From Haloarculaceae archaeon (GTDB lineage Archaea; Halobacteriota; Halobacteria; Halobacteriales; Haloarculaceae): a stretch of DNA of 46,997 bases. The DNA lies in NCBI GenBank assembly GCA_007122455.1, contig SKTU01000031.1, positions 1 through 46,997 of the forward strand, in the 5' to 3' direction. The translations under genes and the position numbers were made by a program. Below, in pieces: positions 17,290 through 26,124 of the stretch (the stretch's first letter is position 1; every line of letters starts with the position of its first letter). Below the pieces are notes generated by a model. That model ran no database searches and was not told the DNA's origin. It worked only from the letters and a program-made list of their open reading frames with translations.

Positions 17290-19401
17290 ATGAGCAACGA
17301 TACGGATCCGAACGACAGCCCCGATCGCGAACGGGACGCCCCGGAGCCTGACCGCAACGGTCAGGGTGAGGAGCGCCCCCGCGACCGCGATCGGCGAAAC
17401 GCCAACGTTCCCTCAGAGGACGCCGACGAGACGATCGACGATCTCGTCGACGGCGACGGCCTCGGCAGCGACGTCGAAGTCGAAGGGGACGTCGAAATCG
17501 ACGAGGACGCGGAGGATTCGCTTCTCGGCGGCCTCCAGATCTCCTCGAGCGCGGACATCGAGGTCCCTGATCGACTCGTCGATCAGGTGATCGGCCAGGA
17601 TCACGCGCGGGATATCGTCCTCAAGGCGGCGAAGCAGCGCCGCCACGTGATGATGATCGGCTCGCCCGGGACCGGGAAGTCGATGCTCGCGAAGGCGATG
17701 AGCCAGCTCCTGCCGAAGGAGGAGCTGCAGGACGTCCTCGTCTATCACAACCCCGACGACGGGAACGAACCGAAGGTTCGAACGGTTCCCGCCGCGAAGG
17801 GTGACCAGATCGTCGAAGCCCACAAGGAGGAGGCGCGAAAGCGCAACCAGATGCGGAGCTTCCTGATGTGGATCATCATCGCGGTCGTCTTCGGCTACGC
17901 GATTTTGATCGCCCAACAGCTCCTGCTCGGGATCCTCGCCGCGGGTATCATCTACATCGCGTTCAAATACGCCTCCCGCGGTTCGGACGCGATGGTGCCG
18001 AACCTGCTCGTCAACAACGCCGACCAGCAGATCGCACCGTTCGAGGACGCCACCGGCGCCCACGCCGGCGCGCTGCTCGGCGACGTCCGGCACGACCCCT
18101 TCCAGTCCGGGGGGATGGAGACGCCCTCCCACGACCGCGTCGAAGCCGGTGCCATCCACAAGGCGAACAAGGGTGTGTTGTTCATCGACGAGATCAATAC
18201 GCTCGACATCCGCAGCCAGCAGCACCTCATGACGGCGATTCAGGAGGGCGAGTTCGCCATCACCGGGCAGAGCGAACGTTCCTCGGGTGCGATGGTGCAG
18301 ACCGAACCCGTTCCGACCGACTTCGTGATGGTCGCGGCGGGGAACCTCGACGCGATGGAGAACATGCACCCGGCACTCCGCTCGCGCATCAAGGGGTACG
18401 GCTACGAGGTGTACATGGACGACACCATCAAGGACTCCCCGGAGATGCGCCGGAAGTACGCTCGGTTCGTCGCTCAGGAGGTCGCGAACGACGGTCGGCT
18501 GCCGCCGTTCACCGAGGAGGCGATCGAGGAAGTGATCCTCGAAGCCCGGCGCCGGGCCGGACGGAAGGGGCATCTCACTCTCGAGTTCCGGAACCTCGGC
18601 GGACTCGTCCGGGTCGCGGGCGACATCGCCCGCGCGGAGGAAAAGGAGAACACGACCCGGGACGACGTGCTGCAGGCGAAGGCGCGCTCCCGCTCGATCG
18701 AGCAGCAGCTAGCGGACGACTACATCGAGCGCCGGAAGGACTACGAGCTCACGGTCAACGAGGGCGAAGTCGTCGGCCGCGTCAACGGTCTCGCCGTGAT
18801 GGGTGAAGACTCCGGAATCGTCCTCCCCGTGATGGCCGAGGTAACGCCGTCGCAGGGTCCGGGCGAGGTGATCGCGACCGGCCAGCTCAAGGAGATGGCT
18901 CAGGAGGCGGTTCAGAACGTCTCGGCGATCATCAAGAAGTTCTCCGACGAGGACATCTCCCAGAAGGACGTCCACATCCAGTTCGTGCAGGCCGGTGAGG
19001 GGGGCGTCGACGGCGACTCCGCGTCGATCACCGTCGCCACCGCCGTCATCTCGGCGCTGGAGAACGTCCCGATCGAGCAGGACCTCGCGATGACCGGCTC
19101 GCTTTCGGTCCGCGGGGACGTCCTGCCGGTCGGCGGCGTCACTCACAAGATCGAGGCGGCAGCGAAGGCCGGCCTCAGTACGGTGATCATCCCGAAGGCC
19201 AACGAACAGGACGTGATGATCGAGGAGGAGTACGAGGAGATGATCGACATCGTTCCGGTCTCGCACATCTCCGAGGTGCTCGACGTCGCGCTCGCCGGCG
19301 AGCCGGAGAAGGATTCCCTCGTCGACCGACTCAAAAACATCACGGGACAGGCGCTCGAAGGAAGCACTGTCAGCGGCACCGGAAGCCCGAGCCCGCAGTA
19401 A
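17290..19401 (+). CDS. lonB: Archaeal membrane-anchored ATP-dependent protease LonB
   Basis: 703 residues. Order of parts: an acidic, disordered N-terminus (1-95); AAA+ core with Walker A GSPGTGKS (124-131, K130); two transmembrane helices inserted between Walker A and B (about 195-227, [20 protein letters not shown]); Walker [10 protein letters not shown] (about 296-304); C-terminal Ser-Lys protease domain with S577 (DGDSAS) and K620 ([10 protein letters not shown]). This architecture is specific to archaeal LonB, which degrades regulatory and damaged proteins at the cytoplasmic membrane face and is essential in Haloferax. A likely promoter element AAGTATATC lies at 17242-17250. A CPBP protease gene starts one base after the stop. 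Confidence 0.97.
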   Translation: MSNDTDPNDSPDRERDAPEPDRNGQGEERPRDRDRRNANVPSEDADETIDDLVDGDGLGSDVEVEGDVEIDEDAEDSLLGGLQISSSADIEVPDRLVDQVIGQDHARDIVLKAAKQRRHVMMIGSPGTGKSMLAKAMSQLLPKEELQDVLVYHNPDDGNEPKVRTVPAAKGDQIVEAHKEEARKRNQMRSFLMWIIIAVVFGYAILIAQQLLLGILAAGIIYIAFKYASRGSDAMVPNLLVNNADQQIAPFEDATGAHAGALLGDVRHDPFQSGGMETPSHDRVEAGAIHKANKGVLFIDEINTLDIRSQQHLMTAIQEGEFAITGQSERSSGAMVQTEPVPTDFVMVAAGNLDAMENMHPALRSRIKGYGYEVYMDDTIKDSPEMRRKYARFVAQEVANDGRLPPFTEEAIEEVILEARRRAGRKGHLTLEFRNLGGLVRVAGDIARAEEKENTTRDDVLQAKARSRSIEQQLADDYIERRKDYELTVNEGEVVGRVNGLAVMGEDSGIVLPVMAEVTPSQGPGEVIATGQLKEMAQEAVQNVSAIIKKFSDEDISQKDVHIQFVQAGEGGVDGDSASITVATAVISALENVPIEQDLAMTGSLSVRGDVLPVGGVTHKIEAAAKAGLSTVIIPKANEQDVMIEEEYEEMIDIVPVSHISEVLDVALAGEPEKDSLVDRLKNITGQALEGSTVSGTGSPSPQ

Positions 19402-19402
19402 C

Positions 19403-20191
19403 GTGACCCGGTGGGTCGCCTTCGCGGGCGTCGCCGTTCTCGTCCTCGCCGTCCTTCTCGTCCTCGCTCGAGCGTCCCAGAGCGTCGTGAGCGATATCTC
19501 GACGGCTCCCGACCGGTGGCTCGACCGACTTCCCGACGGCGCCGATCACCTCGACGCCACCGCGACGCCGCGCCCGCTCCAGTCGTCGCGCGATCCGTCG
19601 TCGGTCGCACTGCTTCTCAACGTCGCCGTCTCTCAGGGGATCTTCGCGACGGTACTGCTCGCCGCGGTCTGGTGGGCGCAGGTGCCGATGTCGACGCTCG
19701 GCGTCTCCGGGGATCCGTGGAGTACCGGCTGGCCGGCCCTCGTCGTCGGCGTCGGAGCAGGTATCGCGCTCGTGTTCGCGAACACTCTCGCCGGCGGGTT
19801 GGCGCGCGCCGTCGAGCGGGACCCCAGCGAACGGCTCCGCGAACTGCTGGCGCCCGACTCCGCTGCCGGTTGGCTCCTGCTTTTTTTCGCGGTGTTGCCG
19901 ACCATCGCCGTCTTCGAGGAACTGCTCTTTCGAGCCGTGTTGATCGGTGCGTTCTCGGCCGGGTTCGATCTCTCGCCGTGGCTGCTCGCGGTCGTCTCCT
20001 CGGTCGCGTTCGCAGTCGGCCACGGTGCGCAGGGCGGGCTCGGGGTCGTCGTCACCGGCCTTCTTGGATTCGCGCTCGCGGTCGTCTTCGTGGTGACAAA
20101 CAGCTTACTCGCGGTCGTCGTCGCCCACTATCTAGTCAACGCCGCGGAGTTCGTCGTCGCCGAGGGGCTCGGCTGGGAACCGTTCGGGTAG
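19403..20191 (+). CDS. CPBP family intramembrane metalloprotease
   Basis: 262 residues starting with GTG, one base after lonB, so translation is probably coupled. Several transmembrane segments are visible (about 8-24, 68-92, 112-130, 155-178, 190-210, 217-245). CPBP/Abi motif 1 is EELLFR (E172, E173, R177), motif 2 has H207 in FAVGHG, and the last helix has NAAEF. Family members include Rce1, which cleaves CAAX proteins, and bacteriocin-immunity proteins; the substrate here is unknown. The tight linkage to lonB suggests a joint role in membrane protein turnover (inference). Confidence 0.88.
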   Translation: MTRWVAFAGVAVLVLAVLLVLARASQSVVSDISTAPDRWLDRLPDGADHLDATATPRPLQSSRDPSSVALLLNVAVSQGIFATVLLAAVWWAQVPMSTLGVSGDPWSTGWPALVVGVGAGIALVFANTLAGGLARAVERDPSERLRELLAPDSAAGWLLLFFAVLPTIAVFEELLFRAVLIGAFSAGFDLSPWLLAVVSSVAFAVGHGAQGGLGVVVTGLLGFALAVVFVVTNSLLAVVVAHYLVNAAEFVVAEGLGWEPFG

Positions 20192-20230
20192 TGACCGGGA
20201 GCTCTCGCCTTCCTGTCGTGCTGTCGGTGG

Positions 20231-20692
20231 CTACAGTTCCTCGAGCGCCCGGAGCCGCTGTTCGATCTCCGGTGGCGCCGCACTCGGTCCGTCCCGGACG
20301 CGGTGATCCGGGATCAGGAGCGGTGTGGGGTTCTCCGCGAGCGCCGTTCGAACGAGCTGGTGGTCGTCGGGTTCGTCGGGGTCGAGCCCCGGTGTCAGGG
20401 ACGCGACTTTCTCGACGGAGTACTGCTGTCTGTACGGAATCGCACGGACAGTCTCCAGTACGGATCGCTGATCGGTCGGCACCGTCAGGGCGATGTCGAC
20501 GTCGGTGAACGTCTCTTCACCCCCCTCGAGATACGCCTCGATCCGGTCGAGGAGCTCGAGTTCCTCGCCGGCGTCCGGCTCGGGCGTCGACGGGAACGAA
20601 ACCGACAGCACACGTCCGCTCGCCACGCCCACCTGCACGTGGCGATTCAGATACGCCGACTCCCGCGCGTAGATCCCGGATTCGGCCTCCAT
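20231..20692 (-). CDS. MGMT-like protein lacking the active-site cysteine
   Basis: 153 residues. The C-terminal half matches the DNA-binding/active-site domain of O6-alkylguanine-DNA alkyltransferases: RQQYSVEKVASLTPGL (about 88-103, the helix-turn-helix start) and LVRTALAENPTPLLIPDHRV (about 113-132). In true MGMTs the last motif is PCHRV; here residue 129 is Asp (PDHR), so alkyl transfer is impossible. That places it with alkyltransferase-like proteins, which bind O6-alkylguanine and recruit nucleotide excision repair, though ATLs usually have Trp at this place. The N-terminal 75 residues are acidic beta-rich, as in MGMT. It converges with the CPBP gene (39-base gap). Confidence 0.75.
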   Translation of the reverse strand: MEAESGIYARESAYLNRHVQVGVASGRVLSVSFPSTPEPDAGEELELLDRIEAYLEGGEETFTDVDIALTVPTDQRSVLETVRAIPYRQQYSVEKVASLTPGLDPDEPDDHQLVRTALAENPTPLLIPDHRVRDGPSAAPPEIEQRLRALEEL

Positions 20693-20748
20693 ATCTATCT
20701 CTCAGCCGTCCGGGGCTTGAAAGTTGATGTGGTGCGGCGAACGCAACT

Positions 20749-20764
20749 CTTATGTTCAAATAAG
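20749..20764 (+). promoter_or_regulatory. trpCBA promoter with overlapping inverted repeat
   Basis: CTTAT-GTTCAA-ATAAG is a 5+5 inverted repeat over the probable TATA element, 18-33 bases before ATG 20782. A repeat at this place could be an operator for repression by tryptophan or another signal. The leader is too short for a classic trp leader peptide. Confidence 0.35.
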
Positions 20765-20781
20765 TCCGTTAGTGTACAGTA

Positions 20782-21534
20782 ATGAGCAATAGTGGCGAGA
20801 TGGCTCCAGCGGTTCGGTCGATTCTGGCCGCCGCTGCGGAGCGTCCGGGGGGTGAAACCCGCCTCTCGGTCGAGGCGCGTTCGCTGTCGACCGCGTTCGC
20901 GTCGGCTTCCGCCGACGGTCGCGTCCCGGTGATCGCGGAGGTCAAGCCGACGAGTCCGACGACGGACGGCAAACGGACGGACGATCCGGTCGCTCTGGCC
21001 GAGGAGATGGTGGCCGGCGGCGCCGCGGCGATCTCCGTCCTGACCGAACCGGAGCATTTCGGCGGATCGCCCGAAACGCTTCGCCGGGTCCGCGACGCGG
21101 TCGACGTTCCCGTACTTCGGAAGGACTTCCTCCTCCGGGAGAATCAGCTCGACGTCGTCGAGGCCGATGTCGTGCTGCTCATCGTCCGATTCGTCGACGA
21201 CCTTGAGGGGTTACTCGAGGCGGCCCGCGACAGGGGGTTTCAGGCACTCGTCGAGGTGCATACTCGCGACGAGCTCGAAACGGCCGTTTCGGCGGGGGCA
21301 GATATCGTCGGGGTGAACAACCGGGATCTCGGGCGGCTCGAGGTCGACCTCGGCACGTTCGAGCGCGTCGCACCCGCGGTACCCGACGACGTCACCCTCA
21401 TTGCCGAGAGCGGCATAGGATCACGGGACGACGTTCGACGGATGCGGACGGCCGGCGCCGACGGCCTGCTCGTCGGATCGGCGATCATGGACGGATCCGT
21501 CCGCGAGAACACGGAGCGATTCACAGATGTCTAA
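20782..21534 (+). CDS. trpC: Indole-3-glycerol phosphate synthase
   Basis: 250 residues. It closes CdRP to indole-3-glycerol phosphate, the fourth dedicated step of tryptophan synthesis. The TIM-barrel residues are present: [10 protein letters not shown] (catalytic Glu and Lys kept; the usual R-x-S after the Lys is P-T-S), LRKDFLL (catalytic Lys), GVNNRDL (Asn), and AESGI with the phosphate-binding GLLVGSAIM end. It is the first gene of trpCBA and its 3' end overlaps trpB by eight bases, which points to translational coupling. The other trp genes (D, E, F, G) are not in the window. Confidence 0.96.
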   Translation: MSNSGEMAPAVRSILAAAAERPGGETRLSVEARSLSTAFASASADGRVPVIAEVKPTSPTTDGKRTDDPVALAEEMVAGGAAAISVLTEPEHFGGSPETLRRVRDAVDVPVLRKDFLLRENQLDVVEADVVLLIVRFVDDLEGLLEAARDRGFQALVEVHTRDELETAVSAGADIVGVNNRDLGRLEVDLGTFERVAPAVPDDVTLIAESGIGSRDDVRRMRTAGADGLLVGSAIMDGSVRENTERFTDV

Positions 21535-22774
21535 CTCGGAAACGAAGTTCGGTGATTACGGCGGACAGTACGTCCCGGAGGCGCTGATGCCTGCGATCGA
21601 GGAACTGACGGACGCCTACGAGCGGTACGTTCTCGACAACGAGGACGGATTCGTCGACGAGTTCCGGAACCGACTCCGGGATTTCGGCGGTCGGCCGACG
21701 CCGCTCGGTCGCGCGGATCAGTTGAGCGAGCGGTACGGCCACGAGATCTATCTCAAGCGCGAGGATCTCGTCCACGGCGGTGCTCACAAGCTCAACAACG
21801 CGCTCGGACAGGTGCTCCTCGCGAAGTACATGGGCAAGGAGCGGATCATCGCCGAAACCGGTGCCGGACAGCACGGTACCGCGACGGCGATGGCAGCCGC
21901 TCACCTCGACGTGCCCTGCGAGATCTACATGGGTCGGCGCGACATCAACCGTCAGCGACCCAACGTCTTCCGAATGCGGATCAACGGTGCGGAGGTCAAC
22001 CCCGTCGACGTCGGTCGTGGAACGCTAAAGGAGGCGATAAGCGAGACGATGCGCGACTGGGCGACGACGGTCGAGACGACCCACTACGTCATCGGTAGCG
22101 TCGTCGGCCCCGCCCCGTTCCCCGCGATGGTTCGGGACTTCCAGTCGGTGATCAGCGAGGAGGCTCGCGAGCAGGCGATCGAGCGAACCGGTGGACTCCC
22201 GGGAACGGTCGTCGCCTGCGCCGGCGGCGGCTCGAACACGATGGGCGCCTTCGCCGAGTTCGTCGACGACGAGGGCGTCGACCTGATCGCGGTCGAGGCC
22301 GGTGGCTCGGCGCTCGACGTCGACGAGGAGCGCGGCGTCGCACCCAACTCCGCGTCGCTGTCGATCGGCGAGGAGGGCGTCCTCCACGGAGCGCGGACGA
22401 AACTGCTCCAGGACGGCCATGGCCAGATCATGGAGTCCCATTCGATCTCGTCGGGACTCGACTACTCCGGCGTCGGGCCGGAGCTCGCTCACCTCGTCGA
22501 CGTGGGGCGGGTGACTCCCGCCACGGTCGGTGACGACGCCGCCCTGGAGGCGTTCCACCGGCTCTCGACCGACGAGGGGATCATCCCGGCGCTCGAGACG
22601 GCCCACGCATTCGGCTTCCTCGAGGAGGCGCTCGGCGGCGACGACGCCACGAAACTGGCCGAACCGATCGTCGTCAACGTCTCCGGACGCGGCGACAAGG
22701 ACCTCGAGGCCGTCATCGAGGAAACCGAGGCGCGGGAGCTGCCGAACGCGCCGACGATGGAGGTGTTCGAATGA
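21527..22774 (+). CDS. trpB: Tryptophan synthase beta chain
   Basis: 415 residues. It condenses indole with serine. The pyridoxal-phosphate lysine is K88 in [13 protein letters not shown], the phosphate-binding loop is [11 protein letters not shown] (about 233-243), and [10 protein letters not shown] is the TrpB1 COMM-domain start. The N-terminus [20 protein letters not shown] is canonical TrpB1, the form that pairs with TrpA, rather than stand-alone TrpB2. It overlaps trpC by eight bases and trpA by four (ATGA). Confidence 0.97.
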   Translation: MSNSETKFGDYGGQYVPEALMPAIEELTDAYERYVLDNEDGFVDEFRNRLRDFGGRPTPLGRADQLSERYGHEIYLKREDLVHGGAHKLNNALGQVLLAKYMGKERIIAETGAGQHGTATAMAAAHLDVPCEIYMGRRDINRQRPNVFRMRINGAEVNPVDVGRGTLKEAISETMRDWATTVETTHYVIGSVVGPAPFPAMVRDFQSVISEEAREQAIERTGGLPGTVVACAGGGSNTMGAFAEFVDDEGVDLIAVEAGGSALDVDEERGVAPNSASLSIGEEGVLHGARTKLLQDGHGQIMESHSISSGLDYSGVGPELAHLVDVGRVTPATVGDDAALEAFHRLSTDEGIIPALETAHAFGFLEEALGGDDATKLAEPIVVNVSGRGDKDLEAVIEETEARELPNAPTMEVFE

Positions 22775-23652
22775 GTTCAAGCGACCGGGACGACCCCGCG
22801 AAGCGAGCGAGCGGGCTCGAAGCGGCGTTCGACGAGCCGGCGTTCGTTCCGTATCTGGCCGCCGGCGATCCCGACTTCGAGTCGTCGCTGGAGTACGTCG
22901 AGGCGCTGGCTCGCGGCGGCGCCGACGTCATCGAGCTGGGGCTCCCCTTCTCGGAACCGATCGCCGAAGGACCGACGATTCAGCGGGCCGTCGCCCGCGC
23001 GCTGTCCTCGGGGATGACCCCGGAGCGGTATTTCGAGTTCTGCGAGCGACTCGACGTCGACGTGCCGCTGGTCTGTATGACCTACTACAACCTCATCTAC
23101 CAGTACGGCGACGAGCCGGTCCGGTCGTTCGTCGAGCGCGCCGCGGCGGTCGGGATCGAGGGATTCGTCGTCCCGGATCTGCCGGCCGAGGAGGCGGACC
23201 TCCTTCGGGAGGCGTGCGACGAGTTCGGCCTCGATCTGATCTTCATCGTCGCGCCGACGACCCGCGGGGAGCGGCTCGAACGGATCATGGCACAGGTCTC
23301 GGGCTACGTCTACGTCCAGGCGCGCCTCGGCGTCACTGGTGCCCGCGAAACCGTCTCGGATCACACGGCCGAGAGCCTCCAGCGGATCGCGGAGCGCGGC
23401 GGCTCGGCCGCCACCGACGTTCCGAAGGCGGTCGGGTTCGGAATCTCCTCGGGCGAGCAGGCCGCCGCGGTCGTCGAAGCGGGTGCCGACGGCGTCATCG
23501 TCGGCTCCGCGCTCGTCGACATCGTCGCGGAGGGGGACGAAACCGGTCGACCGACCGACGCCGTCGCCGCCGATCTCGAGGCGATGGCCCGGGAGTTAAA
23601 GGAGGGTGCGCTCGCGGGTGGGCAACGTCGTCCGCGACCGGAACGAACTTGA
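22771..23652 (+). CDS. trpA: Tryptophan synthase alpha chain
   Basis: 293 residues. It releases indole from indole-3-glycerol phosphate and channels it to TrpB. The conserved opening [12 protein letters not shown] and the catalytic region [15 protein letters not shown] (53-68) are clear. The general acid Glu is E55. The second catalytic carboxylate, Asp60 in Salmonella, is Glu (E66) here, and the neighbouring PFSDP Asp is also Glu (E62). The phosphate site GFGISSGEQ is normal. The C-terminus has about 20 extra basic residues. It overlaps trpB by four bases. Confidence 0.95.
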   Translation: MSSSDRDDPAKRASGLEAAFDEPAFVPYLAAGDPDFESSLEYVEALARGGADVIELGLPFSEPIAEGPTIQRAVARALSSGMTPERYFEFCERLDVDVPLVCMTYYNLIYQYGDEPVRSFVERAAAVGIEGFVVPDLPAEEADLLREACDEFGLDLIFIVAPTTRGERLERIMAQVSGYVYVQARLGVTGARETVSDHTAESLQRIAERGGSAATDVPKAVGFGISSGEQAAAVVEAGADGVIVGSALVDIVAEGDETGRPTDAVAADLEAMARELKEGALAGGQRRPRPERT

Positions 23653-23678
23653 GGGAACCTACCACACCAACAAACAAC

Positions 23679-24461
23679 ATGAACGCAGGGAAAGCTGCAC
23701 GCCTCGAACGAGTCGGAACGGACGGTAGCTACGTGATCATACCGATGGACCACGGGATAACTCTCGGCGCGGTCGAGGGACTGAAGGAGATCGAATCGAC
23801 GATCGACGCGGTGACGCGGGGGGGCGCCGATGCCGTACTCACTCAAAAGGGGATCGCCCCGCGCGCCCATCCGAATCTCAACGGGTCGGGCTACGTCGTC
23901 CACCTCAACGGCTCGACGGTGATCGGTCCGGACGAAAACGACAAACGAATGACGGGAAGCGTCGAGGCCGCGATCCGCGCCGGTGCCGACGCCGTCTCCT
24001 TGCATCTCAACGTCGGCTCGAACCACGAGCGCGAGCAGATCGAGCAGCTCGGTCGGTTGACCGACGAGGCAGACGCCTACGGTATTCCGGTACTGGCGAT
24101 GACGTACGCCAGGGGTCCCGACGTCCAGGGCGACGATCCCGAGGCGCTCGGACACGCGGTCCGGCTCGGCGAGGAGCTCGGTGCCGACCTCATCAAGACG
24201 GGGTACAGCGGCGACGCCGACAGCTTCGAGCACGTCTGTGAGTCGACGCGGCTTCCGGTGCTCATCGCCGGCGGATCGCCGGACGGCGACCTCGAGTCGC
24301 TACAGGCGGTTCGCGGCGCGATGGACGCCGGCGGCGCCGGCGTCTCGATGGGTCGAACCGTCTTCCAGCACGACGATCCCGAGGCGATGGCGCGAGCCGT
24401 CTCGGCGGTCGTCCACGACGACCGGTCGGCGGCCGAGGCACTCGAAATCGCCGGCTTGTAG
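23679..24461 (+). CDS. 2-amino-3,7-dideoxy-D-threo-hept-6-ulosonate (ADH) synthase
   Basis: 260 residues, class I aldolase (DhnA-like) fold. The start ATG 23679 opens MNAGKAARLERVG, followed by IPMDHGITLGAVEGL (catalytic Asp region), TYARGPDVQGDD and LIKTGYSG, where the Schiff-base Lys lies, then AGGSPDGDLESL. This is the archaeal enzyme that makes the precursor of 3-dehydroquinate from an aspartate-semialdehyde-derived partner, replacing DAHP synthase. The next gene, DHQ synthase II, uses its product, which strongly supports this function over fructose-bisphosphate aldolase. The gap to trpA is 26 bases. Confidence 0.93.
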   Translation: MNAGKAARLERVGTDGSYVIIPMDHGITLGAVEGLKEIESTIDAVTRGGADAVLTQKGIAPRAHPNLNGSGYVVHLNGSTVIGPDENDKRMTGSVEAAIRAGADAVSLHLNVGSNHEREQIEQLGRLTDEADAYGIPVLAMTYARGPDVQGDDPEALGHAVRLGEELGADLIKTGYSGDADSFEHVCESTRLPVLIAGGSPDGDLESLQAVRGAMDAGGAGVSMGRTVFQHDDPEAMARAVSAVVHDDRSAAEALEIAGL

Positions 24462-24503
24462 GCTTCCGCCACGTTGAATAGCCGGCCAGCCATCCCTCCG
24501 AGC

Positions 24504-25670
24504 ATGACACGTTCCGTTTGGTTGAAAGCCGACGACGAGGTCGGCGACTGGGAGGCGCGAAAGGGTCGGATCACCGCGGGCCTCGAAGCCGGCGTCGACT
24601 GGGTGCTCGTCGATCGCCGCGACGTCGACCGCGTTCGCGATCTCGGTTCGGTGAACGTCGCAGCGTTCGCCGGCGACGACGTTCACGTGATGGACGCCGA
24701 GGGCGAATCGACGGCCGAACCCGACGCGATCGTCGTCGGCAAGGACGGGGAGGGCGACGGAACGGTCGATCTCCCCTCGGATCTCTCCGGCTCCGCGGAT
24801 CTGACGACGCTGCGCCGGTCCGACGAGTCGACCGGCGCGTTCATCCGGATCTTCGACGAGGAATACGAGGCGTTCGCCGAGGCGGCGGCGACGGAGTCGG
24901 ACCACACGATCGTCGTCGCCGAGAACTGGCAGATCATCCCCCTCGAGAACCTCATCGCCCGGATCGGCGAGGAGACCGACCTCGTTGCTGGCGTTCGGTC
25001 GGCGGAGGAGGCGAAAACCGCCTTCGAGACGCTCGAAATCGGCGCCGACGCCGTTCTGCTGGACAGCGATTCGCCGGACGAGATCCGGGCGACCGTCGAG
25101 GCCCGCGACGCGGTCGAGCGGGAGACGCTCGAGATGCAGTACGCGACGATAACGGCGATCGAACAGACCGGCTCGGCGGATCGGGTTTGCGTCGACACCG
25201 CTTCGATTCTCGACCACGACGAGGGGATGCTCGTCGGATCGATGAGTCGCGGGCTCTTCTTCGTCCACGCCGAGACCGCCGATTCGCCGTACGTCGCCAG
25301 CCGCCCGTTCCGGGTCAACGCCGGTGCGGTCCACGCCTACGTTCGGACACCCGATGGCGGAACGAAATACCTCTCGGAGCTCCGTTCCGGCGACGAGGTA
25401 CAGCTCGTCGACACCGATGGCAACACCCGCGAAGCGATCGTCGGTCGAGCGAAGATCGAAAAGCGCCCGATGTTTCGGATCGAGGCGGAGCTGGAGAACG
25501 GCGACCGGATCGAGACGCTGCTGCAGAACGCCGAGACCATCAAGGTCGCCACGGAGACAGGCAGGACCGCGGTCACGGATCTGGAGGTCGGCGACGAACT
25601 TCTCGTCTACTACGAGGACGTCGCGCGCCACTTCGGTGAGGCAGTCGAGGAGAGCATCATCGAGAAGTGA
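24504..25670 (+). CDS. 3-dehydroquinate synthase II
   Basis: 388 residues. It oxidatively deaminates and cyclises ADH to 3-dehydroquinate with NAD. The whole-length match to the archaeal DHQS II family is seen in SVWLKADDEVGDWEARK, VVAENWQIIPLENLIA, GADAVLLDSDSPDEI, GMLVGSMSRGLFFVHAE and PFRVNAGAVHAYV. The start ATG 24504 is chosen because the family begins MTRSVWLK; an in-frame upstream start exists at 24474. It lies 42 bases after the ADH synthase. Its TGA stop abuts the stop of the opposite DUF7575-like gene with no gap (TGATCA, 25668-25673). Confidence 0.94.
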   Translation: MTRSVWLKADDEVGDWEARKGRITAGLEAGVDWVLVDRRDVDRVRDLGSVNVAAFAGDDVHVMDAEGESTAEPDAIVVGKDGEGDGTVDLPSDLSGSADLTTLRRSDESTGAFIRIFDEEYEAFAEAAATESDHTIVVAENWQIIPLENLIARIGEETDLVAGVRSAEEAKTAFETLEIGADAVLLDSDSPDEIRATVEARDAVERETLEMQYATITAIEQTGSADRVCVDTASILDHDEGMLVGSMSRGLFFVHAETADSPYVASRPFRVNAGAVHAYVRTPDGGTKYLSELRSGDEVQLVDTDGNTREAIVGRAKIEKRPMFRIEAELENGDRIETLLQNAETIKVATETGRTAVTDLEVGDELLVYYEDVARHFGEAVEESIIEK

Positions 25671-26084
25671 TCAGTCGACTGGCTCGCGCTCCAGCTGGGT
25701 GGTACACCAGTGACAGAACTCCAGCGTCGGATCGATCTCGCGACCGCAGTGCGGACAGCGCGGCCCGTCCTCCTCGTTCGTCGCCGCCGCGTACGCTGCC
25801 GCCCAGTAGGCGTCGAGCCCCGAGAACGCCGACACCGACATCATCGCCAGCGCGAGGCCGCTCGGAACGTCCGCGGTGACGAAGAGCCCGAAGAGGGCGG
25901 CCAGCGCTTCCGTGCCGGTCAGTTCGAGCCCCATCGTCCGGACCGCGAACAGGAACGAGCCGATCCACAGCACGAACCAAAGCAGCGCGCGGAACCACTC
26001 CCGGAGATAGGCGTGACCCAACCCCGGTTGGAGAAACGAGAGCAGCGCGGCGAGTAGTGGGCGTCTATCGAACCGTCGACTCAT
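25671..26084 (-). CDS. Membrane protein with C-terminal zinc ribbon (DUF7575-like)
   Basis: 137 residues. The N-terminus (FLQPGLGHAYLREWFRALLWF) resembles the TM2-like small membrane family; two or three hydrophobic segments lie at about 10-28, 32-50 and 58-95. The end is a single zinc ribbon, CPHC ... CHWC (C110, C113, C124, C127). I recall similar haloarchaeal proteins as DUF7575; the function is unknown. A minus-strand TATA (TTTTATACG, about 26111-26119) is well placed. It sits between DHQ synthase II and aroD, an odd intruder in an aromatic cluster. Confidence 0.82.
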   Translation of the reverse strand: MSRRFDRRPLLAALLSFLQPGLGHAYLREWFRALLWFVLWIGSFLFAVRTMGLELTGTEALAALFGLFVTADVPSGLALAMMSVSAFSGLDAYWAAAYAAATNEEDGPRCPHCGREIDPTLEFCHWCTTQLEREPVD

Positions 26085-26124
26085 CCTTCCGGATAGGTAG
26101 CCGACACGTGCGTATAAAACTGTT

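Noticed and set aside
19880-19887. T7 run as a terminator
   Set aside because: It lies within the CPBP gene and encodes part of the LLLFF membrane helix.
22530-23678. Long upstream extension of the ADH synthase frame across trpA
   Set aside because: The sequence is Arg/Ser/Pro-rich noise out of frame with trpA; homology begins exactly at ATG 23679.
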